A model generated the notes under the pieces. That model saw only the letters and a list, made by a program, of their open reading frames with translations. It was not told where the DNA came from and made no database searches. Source: Gnetum montanum (Eukaryota; Streptophyta; Gnetopsida; Gnetales; Gnetaceae). Taken from it: a stretch of DNA of 64,000 nucleotides. The translations under genes and the position numbers were made by a program. Below are positions 22,291-34,920 of the stretch, piece by piece. The stretch is taken from the NCBI GenBank assembly GCA_015680685.1, contig MNCI01001825.1:374195-438194 (forward strand). The letters run 5' to 3'. Every line of letters starts with the position of its first letter. Positions within the stretch are counted from its first letter, which is position 1.

Positions 22291-22865
22291 TGTAACAACG
22301 TTGCCCCGACGTTACTTGGCACCCCAAGGAATTCACGAAGATCCAATGGACCTGGGGTGGAAGACCTGGGGAATATGCCTCAAGCAAGCAAGCATCTCAT
22401 GAGTGAGTGCAAGCAGAAGCACAACTTCTTAACGTACATGACCACGTACCTCATGGAGGGTAACCAACTCCAAAACGAGGACCAAACACACACACAACCT
22501 TGTAGACAACATCGATGAGAGGGGAAACGATGCACATACAAGGGGAGGTGCCTCACCCCCAGATCCCTCATGATCTGGTACAAGGTGTGGCCTAGCACCG
22601 CATAAAAACTATCTAGTCTTAGCTACCTACATATCTACGACCGCCATAGAATCAGGGCCATGTAGTTCTCCACGGAGAAGAGGGAAATGAAGAGGACTTA
22701 GAAGAGAGTTGCAACAGGAGGGTGTCCTATTGCTAGCTTGGTACCACCAAGCTAGGGTGGGTTTTCTAACACTTGAGAGTCACCCGAGGATGCCTCAGAG
22801 TGTTCCATGGCCCTTGAACCATGGGGAGAGCCCAAGAGAACCACCACTCTGGGACATCTCTCACA
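22291..22865 (-). repeat. E5 3' LTR
   Basis: This 575-base copy is nearly identical to 28133-28704. An extra CGACGTTAC segment near the outer edge (about 22308) is missing in the other copy. Confidence 0.92.
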
Positions 22866-22878
22866 ATCCTCCCCCACA
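22866..22878 (-). other. E5 polypurine tract
   Basis: The plus strand reads ATCCTCCCCCACA directly inside the left LTR, that is, a purine tract on the minus strand where second-strand synthesis is primed. Confidence 0.8.
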
Positions 22879-25800
22879 CAAAGAAGTGACATCCTCGGAG
22901 TGGAGCCTAGGATAGCTTCGAGTGTACACTTCTAAATGGGTTTGGAACTCCATCAATTCTAGGGATCCATCAACTTCTTAGACACCAGGCTTAAAGGAAG
23001 GTACCAACCCCAACACCTGATGCATCCTTCCATCCAATGCCTTGCATGAAATGCAAGGGCAATTAGAGGAAGCCCAAAGACTTCCCTTCTTTATACGAGT
23101 GGGAGTGTCCAACCCAAAGGGCCAACGTCTCTAAGGCATCCCCTAGATCCGTCCCTTCTAAGGGTCTAGAGACATATCTTCTTGCGTAAGCCCACACTTA
23201 TGCAAGAAGACAACTCCTCTTCCAAAAGTCTCGCTGAGTTCCTCTGTGAATGGCATCTCAGCACCCATTGATATTTTTTTTGAGGGCTCACCAGGGCCAC
23301 TACCCATGGTGAGGGACTTGGGAACATCACACCGAGAGGGAGGACATGCTCTGAAGAGCCATGTCTCTGCAAGCAACTCGTGCTTGCTAGAACTCCATGT
23401 TTTGCTACTCGCATCAAGACCCATGGGGTCTCACTAGTGCAACCATCTAAGCACTGATTCCACATGCATCGGTACCATGCGCATTCTCTTTTTCTCATCA
23501 TGTTTTTTCAAGCTGGTATGAAGGGAGTCAAGCATGTTCTCCCTTAAAAACAAGGTACAAGAGTAGATCTTTTGAGCTTGACCTTTCCATTTGCAAACAC
23601 CAGCATCGCATAACTCAAATCAACATTCATCATTCCATAGTATTCCAACAAGAGAGAAGATCCAAAAATCTATTTGGAAACTTCTCCAGGAGGCTAACAT
23701 ACAACAAGCCCCAACTATCATCAACACCTCTTGTGATTGTCCAACATCAAGAATGTCTGCTCGAATGTTAGAACAAGGGTGGGTCAATTGGGCAGCCAAC
23801 CCCATGACAATCCTCCATCACTTGTCTCATATCAGTCGTAAGCACATCATCGAATGCAACCATAATATCCCATTCATGGAGAAGGATCACCCACATTTGC
23901 CACATGCAAGCTATCCATCAACTCCAAGTTATTGGACAAGCACCATTTTATGAACACAAGGTCCAAGAACAATTATAGAGTCACCTTCGAGAGTAACTAG
24001 ATCATGAATTCTCCAAGGAACATCAACATTCTCAGAATTTGCATTTCCCCACTATATCAAGAATGACTTCTAGTCTCACAATTCAACACCTTTCATTAGA
24101 TTTTGCACTTGCAGGAAGGATCCTCATTGGGAGGTTTCTTCCATAGGTAAGTATAGCAGCCCAACTACACCTTACCCATCATACACGTCCAAGTAGTCAA
24201 TATAGCCAATAGAACCATATCATGGAACTGTCACTAGCTGAGGGAAGACATGGGTTCACAAGTCTTACCCAATTTCAATTTTTCCCCTTGAGAACAACTT
24301 GAGACACCAAGCAATTCATCCCTTTGATCAAGAGGAATTTCTGTTTCATCTTGGGAGATCTTGGTTTTTGTTTCATACATCCCAATCAAGCCCATTTACA
24401 TCAATTTGTGGTGGACAAGGCCGCACCACTACCTATTATCACTCAACCCAACAACAAACATAAGTCAGCAACAACATCTTGCCCATAGGAGGACCAAGTC
24501 CTCAAGATAGTTTTACATGGAATGGGCTTTCATCAACATCATTTACAACTCAAACACAATGATTCATCCCCGAAGGGTTTACAATAAGGATGGTCTACCA
24601 AAGGACCCCAACAAGGAAGTTCCTCTGAAGCCCCCAAAACTGAGTACACAATATCATGCCTTGCTTACATGAAGAGCAATATGTATCTTTAATTTACATC
24701 AACAACACAACCTCACAAAGGAGGTTTCATGAATTTCACCATGGTAACAACATTCTATCTCTGGGAAAAAGACCCCATGAGTTCACGAACATGGGACCAC
24801 AGCTAGGAACAAGTCCCAAACATCAATTGCTTATAGGAGACAACCATCTCAATACCACCTACCTTATTATTTAAGGAATTGAAGAGGGCATCCATTGAAA
24901 TGAAGAATGATCCCTCATAAAATTAAGGATTCACCAAGTAATATCCTGATTAACTCTGCTATCCCACCAGGGAGGTGAGAACACCAACATGAATTAACAT
25001 CACCCCAGAGACATGGGACAATACATCAGCGAGGGACTGTGTAATACATCAATGTACATAAGGGACAGAGTACACAGGACAATTCAGCAAGATAGAATAG
25101 CCTATTAGGCACAACGATTCCCCTATCATGGAATCACACCATAGACCACGAAGGCACCAATCAGTCCTAATCTATGAGAGCACATCCTAGCTCTCCAAAG
25201 CACCAAAAGAAATTTATCATGAGAGCCCACCAACATGCACAAATCATTAGAAGCCCCCAATCATGAGAGCATCAGCTCAAGTGTTTTGAGCACATTCAAG
25301 CCCACCAAGCAAGGCTACCAAGAGAAATCACAATTTCTGTATCCGTAATGTCATTTATTCAAGGATGGACCACCATCCGAAAGTTTGGACTACTGCTCCA
25401 CGATCGCTTCCAACATGGAGGAGTAAGTCTAGGTGCCAATACCTAGAACTCGACTCAAATCTACCACTAAACATCATATTAATTTGAATTTCAGTCACCA
25501 TCGATCATCTATGGACAAGATCTTGGCTAGTCTAGGAGCACAAGAGAATGTATTCCCAAGATTTGTCCTGTCTCAAGGATGTTCACCAAGCACAGACCAT
25601 CAAGGCATCCCAACATCATCAAGAATACATGGCACAAGTTCACGAGCATAATCAGCAAGGACATGCCCTGGTCCATTCATTACAACACCGTACCCAACTG
25701 AAGAGTTTCCCATGAGGTTTTCAGCAAGATTATACATCAAGGAATAATGGCCATTTACAACATATAGCAAGGGTGCTTCAAAACAAGCACCAGGAAGACA

Positions 25801-28118
25801 CCATACATCAAGCTTGGCCTTGTCACAGTGTTTGGCATAGGCCTACAACCAGGAGACAACTGAGTCACATAGGCAATACATCCAGCACTTTTGAATGCAT
25901 ACAACCAAATTGAGAATACCACAAGGGTACATTTCACACACCCAAGGATAGGATTACATTCATATATGGGAACATACATGGTATTTGGGAATGCTACCCA
26001 AGCCTAAAAGGCTATAGGACAAACTACCCAAGCCCATCCTAGGCTAAAGGATTTAGGCCACCAAGAGCACACCATGAAGAACCATGCTATCTTGAGAAAA
26101 ACTTGTCTCTTTCACAAAGCATAAACGATCATCTATCATTGCACCACTATCTCAAAAGATTCATGATCTACCGTCACACTGAACCCACTACACGAGTAAC
26201 CTCAAACAAAAACAGTTTGAGACATGAACATAACGATCGAATAATGAAACATGCCAACTGAGTATCCACCATCCTGCCATAGTGGGACCTCATTGCATTG
26301 GCCACTCCTGGGCCATCAGTATCTGGCATGAACAAGGATACCATTTCATGCCATCTACTAGCCCAATATTTGTAGGGTCTAGGACAAATCACCATCCTCT
26401 ATTAGTGCTCCCCTAGCACAAAGAGGAAAATAAATCATAATGTACCTGCTGATCCATCACAGCCAAGGTACTGATAAATCCGCAACCCAATGTTGGGATT
26501 CTGAGACCAAATAATTAGTTCATGAAGGTCTCAAGAGCACATATCTTCCCCATAGACATAGTGCTCACATAATCAACTGAGGTCACCACTGGCTACATCT
26601 TTGTACCAGTGCTACCTGCAAACATTGAGACACAAGCTCAGAAACATAGAAGTTAGTAGGAACATAATTAGCACATCAAACTCATTCACAACCATCAAGC
26701 ATGATCATATAACAAAGTCATATCACTCTTGCACATCAGAAAATTCCAGACCTCAGCAACATGCATAGAGATCAATCATGCAAAACATTGATGAAGGAAT
26801 TCGATCCCCACTCAAACAAATGATTTCATCATGAGGCACACCAATAGAGAGATAGCACACTCTTAGAATTTCAAGATTCATACACAACAATCATTCCCAG
26901 CAACTAACACTGGCCTCAACCAGGACCAAAATCTCAACACAATCGTATGAGCCATGGGCAATAGATAATCGTCATCTCAACCCAAAAATAAGGTGGAAGA
27001 CCAAGGTCTAACCAACAACAAGTCTACATCAAACCAATTCTTGCAATAATGAGCAACATCACGAAGGATGCGTTCATAAGAAGACTCTCCTCAAAAGAGA
27101 TGTGATCTCAACAAGAACCAACAACAGGATGACCCACACCAATTAGTCTTCAAATCAAAGTGACCAAGGAATGTCACCAATCAAAATAGTGATGCCATGA
27201 GCCCAAGGGAACCACCACCAGCTCGACAAGGAGCACAACATGCAAGGATCAACAATAAGGGCAATCATGCTTCATGCCTAACAAGTTGTCAAACAAGACA
27301 ACAACCGTTTGACTTTGTGATGACAAAAAGAACCACTGCATGCTCAACGTTCCCAACAATAAGTCATCATACCATGTAAAACATTAAGCCTTGCATAACG
27401 AACAATAGACACACCCAAGATAACACACATGCAGAATTTGGAAGCACAACCAAGAAGACATGCATACACAAATAGAAAAACATACAATCACAAGCATGAA
27501 TGTACAAAGTCTACCGGCAATGGTCTTAGTCCACCCAGAACAAGGCTCACCAAGAGCACATGTCTGAAAGACCTCCATCCTACGGTACTTGGGATCCATC
27601 TTGTCCGAATTTGTATTTTCCCATACTCACTGTATCTAGGGTAAGTGGGAGTGCCAAGGATATCGTATCCTGCATGATTCAACAAATGCCATCTCGAAAC
27701 ATGTCATCTGGGTGGAAACCGAAGTGGAGACTAGGTCTAATTCATCCTAGATGAATCATTGGAGACCTGAGATGAGAGCTCCTTAAGCAAAAAAATTCCT
27801 AAGTTGCTAGTAAAAGTCCTTTCAACCACATCGCATACAATCACAACAAGTCTAACCACAAGTACAAAAGTGGAGGACATCACCACAACACCATCATTTA
27901 TATCCTCATGGAGAGCAACATACATCAGTTGCTCACAATTTCTCATCTGTCCCATCATGAAGAGTGGAGAACATTGCCATTAGGCAACTCTTCAAAAATA
28001 CATAAGGATATGATCCTAGATCACCTAGGTATCAATCCGAAGGGACCATTAACCAAACAAGCTCAATGGAGTAACACAACCAGAGAGCACAACCATATCC
28101 CAACACAATTTCAAAAAC
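22879..28118 (-). other. E5 internal region, non-coding
   Basis: The interior has low G on the plus strand, is rich in CA, CAA and CATC words, and is free of recognisable protein motifs. Short frames on both strands (longest about 120 codons at 23591-23953) show no family resemblance and overlap one another. This is the hallmark of large retrotransposon derivatives. Confidence 0.7.
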
Positions 28119-28130
28119 GCTCTGATACCA
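28119..28130 (-). other. E5 primer-binding site, initiator Met tRNA
   Basis: The minus strand reads TGGTATCAGAGC, the canonical plant initiator-Met-tRNA primer site. It begins two bases inside the right LTR. Confidence 0.92.
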
Positions 28131-28132
28131 TC

Positions 28133-28704
28133 TGTAATAACGTTGCCTGGCATCCCAGGGAATTCATGAAGATCCAATGGACCTAGGGCAGAAGACCTGG
28201 GGAACACACCTCAAGAAAGCAAGCATCTCACAAGTGAGTGCAAGCAGAAGCACAGCTTCTTAACGTACATGACCATGTACCTCATGGAAGGTAACCAACT
28301 CCAAAATGAGGACCAAGAAAACAAGCACACACACAACCTTGTAGATAACATCGATGAGAGGGGAGACGATGCACCTACAAGGGGAGGTGCCTCACCCCCA
28401 GATCCCTCATGATCTGGTACAAGGTGTGGCCTGGCACCGCGCCAAAACTATCCAGTCTTGGCTTCCTACATATCTACGACCACCGTAGAATCAGGGCCAT
28501 GTATTTCTCCATGGAGAAGAGGGAAATGAAGAGGACTTAGAAGAGAGTTGCAACAGGAGGGTGTCCTATTGCTAGCTTAGTACCACCAAGCTGAGGTGGG
28601 TTTTCTAACACTTGAGAGTCACCTGAGGGCACCTCAAAGTGTTCCATGGCCCCCGAACCATGGGGAGAGCCCAAGAGAACCACCACTCTGGGACATCTCT
28701 CACA
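28133..28704 (-). repeat. E5 5' LTR
   Basis: This 572-base copy runs from TGTAATAACG to CTCTCACA and is followed by the CTAAT duplication. Confidence 0.92.
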
Positions 28705-28709
28705 CTAAT

Positions 28710-30322
28710 CCTGCAACAACTTTAGCTTCTTCCTACCTTAATAAATTTCAGAGCCAGTTTCAATAGTGAGTAAGAGCCTCATAAGATAGATTACAAATCC
28801 CAAGACATGATAGAAGTGGATAGAAAGAAATCTACATTCTGAGGTTAGCAAAGAAGGCAATAATGAATACAATACATCATATCCAAAGATAACATGGAAG
28901 CAATCTGCAACTTGAATGAGGGACACACAGAATTTAAATTGTGTACATTGTACTTGTTACCTCTCAAAATTGATTTCCCACTGTTTTCAATGAAATATCA
29001 TATAAGAGAGAGCACCCTTTTCTTGTACTTAACATTGGCAGATTCTATAAGTATTGGATAATATTGGTAGATTTTAAAAGTATTAGACAATACATGATAT
29101 TGATTTGTGTAGGAATGAATATGAGGAGGATATTTATATTTTCTTAAATTCAGCATATTTCACCATTTACATTACAATGTCATTGATATAACATTTTGTT
29201 TTTATAAGGAAAATTATGTTGTCCTTGCATAATTAAATGAGATTACTGAATGGTATTGGCAAGTCCACACAAGCAAGTACATAAAAATTTAAGGGGGAGA
29301 CATAAAATTATGTTGTCCTCGTAGAAATAAAAGAGACTAATAAATGGTCTTAGCATTAAAATGTTAAAGCAATAGTTACAATATTTTGCCTGCATAAACA
29401 ATATGAACATCTTTAGTGTTGGAATTATCATTAAGATTAAATATAAATGAAAGCTATTCAAGCTCTATTTTCGTAGTACTACTTTGAGCTTATTGTTACA
29501 ACCAAGATAAAGCAAGGTGCAACACCCCTATTCTAGATGATCCTTTTTTTTCTTTTTTGGTATATGGATTATGTCTAACCATATAGTTTGTTGTGATATG
29601 AATCTGGATTCTATTAATTGTTGATCTATGTGTCAATTTCTAGTTTATGGATAGATAATGTTAATAATCATGTTTATATTGTTTTATATAATAATACCCC
29701 TTTCCTTCCCTAGGCTAGGAAGGCAATACATAGATTAGACCACTCTAACCATATAGGTCATAGTAAAGCAACTAAGGATCAACAACAAGCATTACCAAAG
29801 CATGTAAAGAAATAAGACAAGCATATGAATAAGGCAAAGGCCTACGAAAGAGCTATATGCTATAATTATATAAAAACATGATTGAACGAATATATACAAG
29901 TATAACTTAGATATCAATACATGAGAATATGAACAAATAAAGGATATCATCTTATAAGTATAATAATGTATGTACATGAAAGCATGTACTACATTAGTCA
30001 TCCATGAAAATAAGACATAATATGAAGCATGAGTGCATCTACTATTAATATGGAAATCTAATACTAATGGGTACAAGAATCCATAAAGCATAAATGCCCA
30101 ATATCTTTGAATAATAGGAAAATGTCAAAGACTACATCCTATGAAGTATCATAACCAACAAAAGCATCATGGAACACCTACTAGGCCCATGGCCATTTAC
30201 CTACATGCACCTCATGACCTAAAAATAAGGTTTAATAGTTTGTTCCTAGAGTGCATTTTTAACCTATCAGTTTATGCTTTTTTTCTTCTAGGCACCTTCC
30301 TTGATCAACCATAAACAAGGAC
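28710..30322. other. AT-rich spacer between E5 and the solo LTR
   Basis: No gene, RNA or repeat is recognised in this 1.6-kb stretch. Open frames are short and overlapping. Confidence 0.5.
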
Positions 30323-30327
30323 CATAG
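30323..30327. repeat. Solo-LTR target-site duplication, left (CATAG)
   Basis: It is matched by CATAG at 32678-32682. Confidence 0.8.
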
Positions 30328-30994
30328 TGTTGGCACATTTTTACCATTTCATGGAACAGGTGGACTTATTTGCAAATGGTGAGGTACAAAATCCTAATGA
30401 ACTGAAACTGTTCAAGGAGGATTATGTTCTTTCTTGTAAAGAATTCTGCAACAGTTAATTAACCATGAAGTTGGAATAGAAATGAAAATGTTGCTGAATT
30501 GAATGTTTTGAAAATCAAGGGATAATGACATTACAATTGGGAATGTTGGCATGAGGGTTTATCTAGAGTCAAAAGAAAATGGTGTATCAATTGTAGATAT
30601 CTCTCTAGCTTATGATAGAGTAGCTCTTGTTACTTTTTCTGTAATAAAGTGCAGAGAAGATGAATATGGAATCGGCCTTGATATAACTGGGATTACATTC
30701 GAGGTGCCACATATTAAAATGTAAGAGTACAACTCCACTTATGCATTCGGTTGTATACGCATACATATATTTATATATCAACCCATGCATCAAATCCATG
30801 GTTATTATCTCTACTACTATGATATAAATAACAATAAAATATAATATTGATTTAAAAAGGGAATTTATGCAACAATTGTTCAAAGTCCTATGAGAATTGA
30901 ACACTTGTCAATTGAAATGGTGGTTATAACCACCACAAAGGCCACTTGTCAACTACAACCTCTTTATCTCCACAATGGCCACTTGTCAACTAAA

Positions 30995-31212
30995 TGGGAC
31001 ACGTGTCAACTGCAACTTGTTTCTCTCCATGGTGAACACTTGGCAACTAAATGAAGACACTTGGCAAATGAATGAAGACACTTGGCAACTGCATGAAGAC
31101 ACTTGGCAACTACATGAAGACACTTGGCAACTGCATGAAGACACTTGGCAACTACATGAAGACACTTGGCAACTGCATGAAGACACTTGGCAACTACATG
31201 GGACACGTGTCA
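30995..31212 (+). promoter_or_regulatory. G-box-flanked enhancer-like block in the solo LTR
   Basis: Two perfect GGACACGTGTCA motifs (about 30997 and 31200; CACGTG is the plant G-box core) bracket the 21-bp array. The block lies about 200 bases upstream of the TATA box. A role as the LTR enhancer is inference. Confidence 0.5.
31037..31204 (+). repeat. 21-bp tandem array, eight units
   Basis: Units of the form CACTTGGCAACTGCATGAAGA are joined head to tail. Later units alternate GCATG and ACATG, giving a 42-base higher-order period. Because 21 is a multiple of three and no unit has a stop, the array creates open frames on both strands that are not genes. Related single copies (CACTTGTCAACT, CACGTGTCAACT) lie at 30945-31010. 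Confidence 0.95.
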
Positions 31213-31267
31213 GATGCAGCATTTTTATCTCTTTTGTGGTTGAAACCACCCAAAGTTGTTGTAACTT

Positions 31268-31345
31268 ACCTAACTTGTTGGGCAAGTAACCTCCTAACTT
31301 GTTGGCCAAGTAATCTCCTAATTGGTTGGCCAAGTTACTTGGGAG
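31268..31345 (+). repeat. Short tandem repeat with TTGGCCAAGT core
   Basis: Three imperfect units of about 24 bases are each built on CTAACTTGTTGGCCAAGTAA. They lie between the 21-bp array and the TATA box. Each core is nearly palindromic (ACTTGTTGGCCAAGT). Confidence 0.8.
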
Positions 31346-31397
31346 AGAAGTTAGGTGAGATATTTTTAAATATGTAACTTCCCTACCTACCTTGGAA

Positions 31398-31411
31398 CCC
31401 TATAAAAAGGC
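31398..31411 (+). promoter_or_regulatory. Solo-LTR TATA box
   Basis: ACCCTATAAAAAGG is a strong plant TATA context. It is followed about 180 bases later by AATAAA (31582), as expected for a U3/R arrangement. Confidence 0.75.
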
Positions 31412-32682
31412 TTCAAGGGTCAAGGAAGAATATCATTATCACATTTGGGGTCTCATACATCACACTTTGAAGGCTACTAGTTAGCACTTGGGCTCTCACT
31501 TGGAGACACTTTGAGTCTTGGGAGAAGAGCATTTTGTAAAGAAGAAAGTGTGAACGATTGCTTGTAAGATGGCTTGCTAGAATAAAGATTTCAGCCTCTT
31601 TGTCATGGTCCTGTGAGTTATGCATTTCATTTTTTGTTTTGTTTAAATTGCTTAGCTAGTGGTTTAGATAGTATCATCCTTGGCAAGTAATTTTGGGATT
31701 TTTAGATTGCTCTTATTGTTCTTGTTGCCCGATAGAAATTTCTATTAAAATTTTGCCATAGAAGCGCTTGTGTTTAAAAGCCTTAAGAGCATTTTAGTAG
31801 TAAATTTCGTTATTGTGCAACGTGTGGGAACTGCTATTGGGATTGTTGTAAGAGAGCCTCTGTTTGTAGTCACGCCGTTGAACAATTCAGTAGTCGAGAG
31901 GGTTCAGAAAATCTTTGGTATTTTGATGGGACCAGAATAGCTTCTTTTTATCTTTAAAGTGAATTCTCGTGGTATTTCAATCAGAAATTGTCAAGTCTTT
32001 TAAAGGTTCTGTTTGAATGCAATCGTTGACATCTATTATCTAGTCAAAATGGAGTCTCGTACGTGGTAGTTTACGCAGCAATTTTTGGTAGCATAATAGG
32101 ATTGTCTTGAAGATATTGCTTGTTTGAGCCTTGGAAGTTTGAACAATTCGTAGATATTGAATTTGGGATAGCTTTATTGCGAAGTGTTTACTCGTGTCAT
32201 TTTACCTTGTTTAAATATTTGAGGTCTACACAAATCTGCTTTCTTTTCTTTTCTGCTTATTTCCATCGAATCTTGCTCTATTTCTAGTTTTCTTGTGGAA
32301 CTATCTCTTTCTCTGGGGAAAATTAGGAGTAGATTGCGGAGTTGTGCTCAAATGTTTTTGCAAAATTTTATTTGTTACAAGTAGGTATTATAAGGACCGC
32401 GTAGACTAGGCAGTTGAACAAAATAGGAAATTTTCAAGAACTCACAGTACTTGGCAAAGTTGGCTGAATCTCTTTAAAGTAAGTCATTTGTAGTTTACAC
32501 GCAACGCAATCATTACATTTCTCACAACCGCACACCGCAACAACACACACACATACTCACATTAACTACTGAGTTTATTTGGAGGTATCTGGGCCTTGGT
32601 GTTTCCAGAGACCAGCAGGCACCTAAATCCTGTTCGAGGACACTCATTGGCGGTCGCGTCCCAAACGGTCACCAACACATAG

Positions 32683-33010
32683 ATGAGGGCTAGAGAAAGG
32701 GTGCTCTAACTTGAAAAGACATGTCAGCATACAATATAAAAGAATATCTTATCATGGTACATCTAATCATACATTACAAGAAACATATGGAACATAAATA
32801 TATCTTTTTATTTTGCCCATATTTGGCTCACATTCAAATGAAGTATACTATTAATTATAATTTGCTAATTGTTTTCTTTCAAATTGACCCTATGTATGTG
32901 GGGCATTACATAAATGATGTTTTCAACTTTCTTTAAAAAATATGTTGAGGCTTTGTAACCATCCAACAAATCCTTTGTGATTACCTAGACATAATAAAAA
33001 TTTCCAGTAT
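32683..33010 (+). pseudogene. LINE remnant C, C-terminal tail and 3' UTR
   Basis: The sequence from about 32790 to 33010 is a clear second copy of 20470-20690. It includes ATCTTTTTATTTTGC, the TTTGCTAATT block, GATGTTTTCAACTTTCTTT and TCCTTTGTGATT. Upstream, the coding part has decayed further. It is the same LINE family as remnant A. Confidence 0.75.
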
Positions 33011-34915
33011 GTAGTTTCTAATATAGTAAGACATCCTTCCTCACCACCACTACAAACCAACCAAACATAATAGAGGCTAGCATGTACCATACCCAATGTA
33101 AGCTATGATATATGTTGATATGTGTACTTCATCCAGATGTCATAATCAAACCCATATAACCATGTCATGACTTGCCCATGAGACTTATGTTCTTAGTCTC
33201 AACCACCTCTAGTGGGGTTGTAGATCCCACTATCTAAAATACATACAATGCTAAAGGTGTAAAACATCCCTCTAACATTCTAAAGGAAAATAGAAACCAA
33301 TGGAGGCTAAACACTCCTTCTCTTTCACATAATGAAGCCTACCCCAAGATCCATATTGATGCATCATAATGGGGTCGAGTCAATACCTCTCCAAAGTACC
33401 CATCATCAACTAGCCACATATCTTAATGCTAACTTTCAAACACAATACATCCAAACAACAAAACATCTAAAGCATACAAAACTAGTGTTAGAGGCACTTT
33501 CAAATAATAAGGGAAGAGAGCACAATCGAGCCCATACATTTTAACATCCATGGCCTCAAGAAAGATGAGTCTCATTAAGTAATAATCAAAACAAACACCA
33601 CTTGAAACTCATACATGACAAGAATCCATCCGAAAATGCATCCCAACTATGATAGATGAAATAACATATTGAGAAATGACAAAAATAGGTGACCATAACC
33701 TTACCATGGCCTATGGTTACTAACTACAATCACATGATGACCTATAGTGGTCCACCATGACCTAAGCATGATTCATAATCTGCTTAAAAATTAATAAAAT
33801 GTGAATTTGAAGTTCGTATCTTAAAACTTGGCCAATTGCATTCACCATGTTTTATGGTTAGTTGACCATGACTTCCCCATAACCAAGAATGAAGGTTGAA
33901 ATCACAATCACAACCCATGATGAACTCGTGGTTAAAGCCTAAGAACGAGGTCAACTTGTTTCAAGGTCTAAAAGATGCCTAGGTCCCCAAATTCTCGACA
34001 ACTAAGACATCAGCCCAATAGGAATGTAATGCACATCTACACACCATTAGACTAAGAAGAAAACACTTGAAACCAAGAACAACCAAGATGTAACCACCAA
34101 TAATCACAACTACATTGAAATGTCAACCAAAACACAATATCATGATATAGTAATGATTGTAGTGATGCCTACATCTACAATTTACAAATTTACATATCCC
34201 ACCAAAAATTGAACAAAAACCCAAACATGCACACACACCCATGCGTGGCCATAAATGCATAATATATACAAAATTGCTAAGCCACATGTCCAAGTCAAAA
34301 AATATAGAATACTCTTAAATTATCAAAAATAAGAAAAGGAAACAAGAGCTCTCACCTACACAATCAACAAATAAAAATCCAAAAAAGACACATAAGCATA
34401 CTGCAACCTAATCAAGCCTAACATGAGTACACAAACTAATGATCTCACCGCTACAAGTCTCCAATGCAACAAACCTTCTACATCCAAGTAAATGGATGTC
34501 AACTATGCTCCACCAAGATTGAGAATGGGGCTTGTATAGAAAACCTTCCTTAACTTCAATTCTAACTAGATATTTCTAAAGGAAACCATGAAAAAGATAA
34601 CAATATCAAAAATCCCATCTCTCACATAATCATTTAATAAAATAAAATAACTAAAATAAACTTACTAAATACCATCTTATTTCCAATAGATAAAATAATT
34701 AAAATGTAAACTAACTATTACAACGTAACTCTATCTTATTGTTATTAAACATATATAATGTACCAAATTACAACCTTACTAAATATCATGAATCAATAAT
34801 ACATGCTACCATCAACACTACTAATCTAATAAGAACAAGATACAAAACATAAAATACCATTACACCTAAGTAAACATCAAAGCTCAATATATAAAATAGT
34901 GATGACACATAATAG
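33011..34915. other. AT-rich spacer left of E4, no gene seen
   Basis: A 1.9-kb stretch with many short frames and no recognised domain. It is the left flank of the E4 insertion; the right flank resumes at 50177. Confidence 0.5.
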
Positions 34916-34920
34916 ATGCA

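Larger units (their letters stand above)
22291..28704 (-). mobile_element. E5: non-coding (LARD-like) LTR retrotransposon
   Basis: The two LTRs (22291-22865 and 28133-28704) start TGTAA and end CTCTCACA, and are flanked by perfect CTAAT duplications (22286-22290 and 28705-28709). Orientation is set by two signals. A primer site matching initiator tRNA-Met (minus TGGTATCAGAGC) adjoins the right LTR. A polypurine tract (minus GTGGGGGAGGAT) adjoins the left LTR. The 5.27-kb interior has no frame over about 120 codons and no gag or pol motif on either strand, so it would have been mobilised in trans. The two LTRs look close to each other, with few differences by eye compared with the E1-E4 pairs. 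Confidence 0.9.
30328..32677 (+). mobile_element. Solo LTR, 2.35 kb
   Basis: It starts TGTTGGCAC and ends TCACCAACA, giving a 6-base terminal inverted repeat TGTTGG/CCAACA. It is flanked by perfect 5-base duplications CATAG (30323-30327 and 32678-32682). A TATA box CCTATAAAAAGG lies near 31400 and an AATAAA signal near 31582, giving a plus-strand promoter and R region. There is no internal domain and no second copy nearby, so this is most simply a solo LTR left by recombination between two LTRs. The superfamily cannot be told from the LTR alone. Confidence 0.82.

Noticed and set aside
22291-22600. Frames in the E5 LTRs (for example 22270-22518 plus)
   Set aside because: They lie in LTR sequence, are not conserved as open in the other LTR copy, and have no domain.
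31037-31204. Possible CRISPR-like array
   Set aside because: The units are contiguous 21-bp tandem copies without unique spacers, in plant nuclear DNA.
30975-31377. Repetitive open frames on both strands (TWQLHED and CQVSSCS repeats)
   Set aside because: They result from the 21-bp array, whose period is a multiple of three and has no stops. The reading is open on both strands alike and lies in an LTR.
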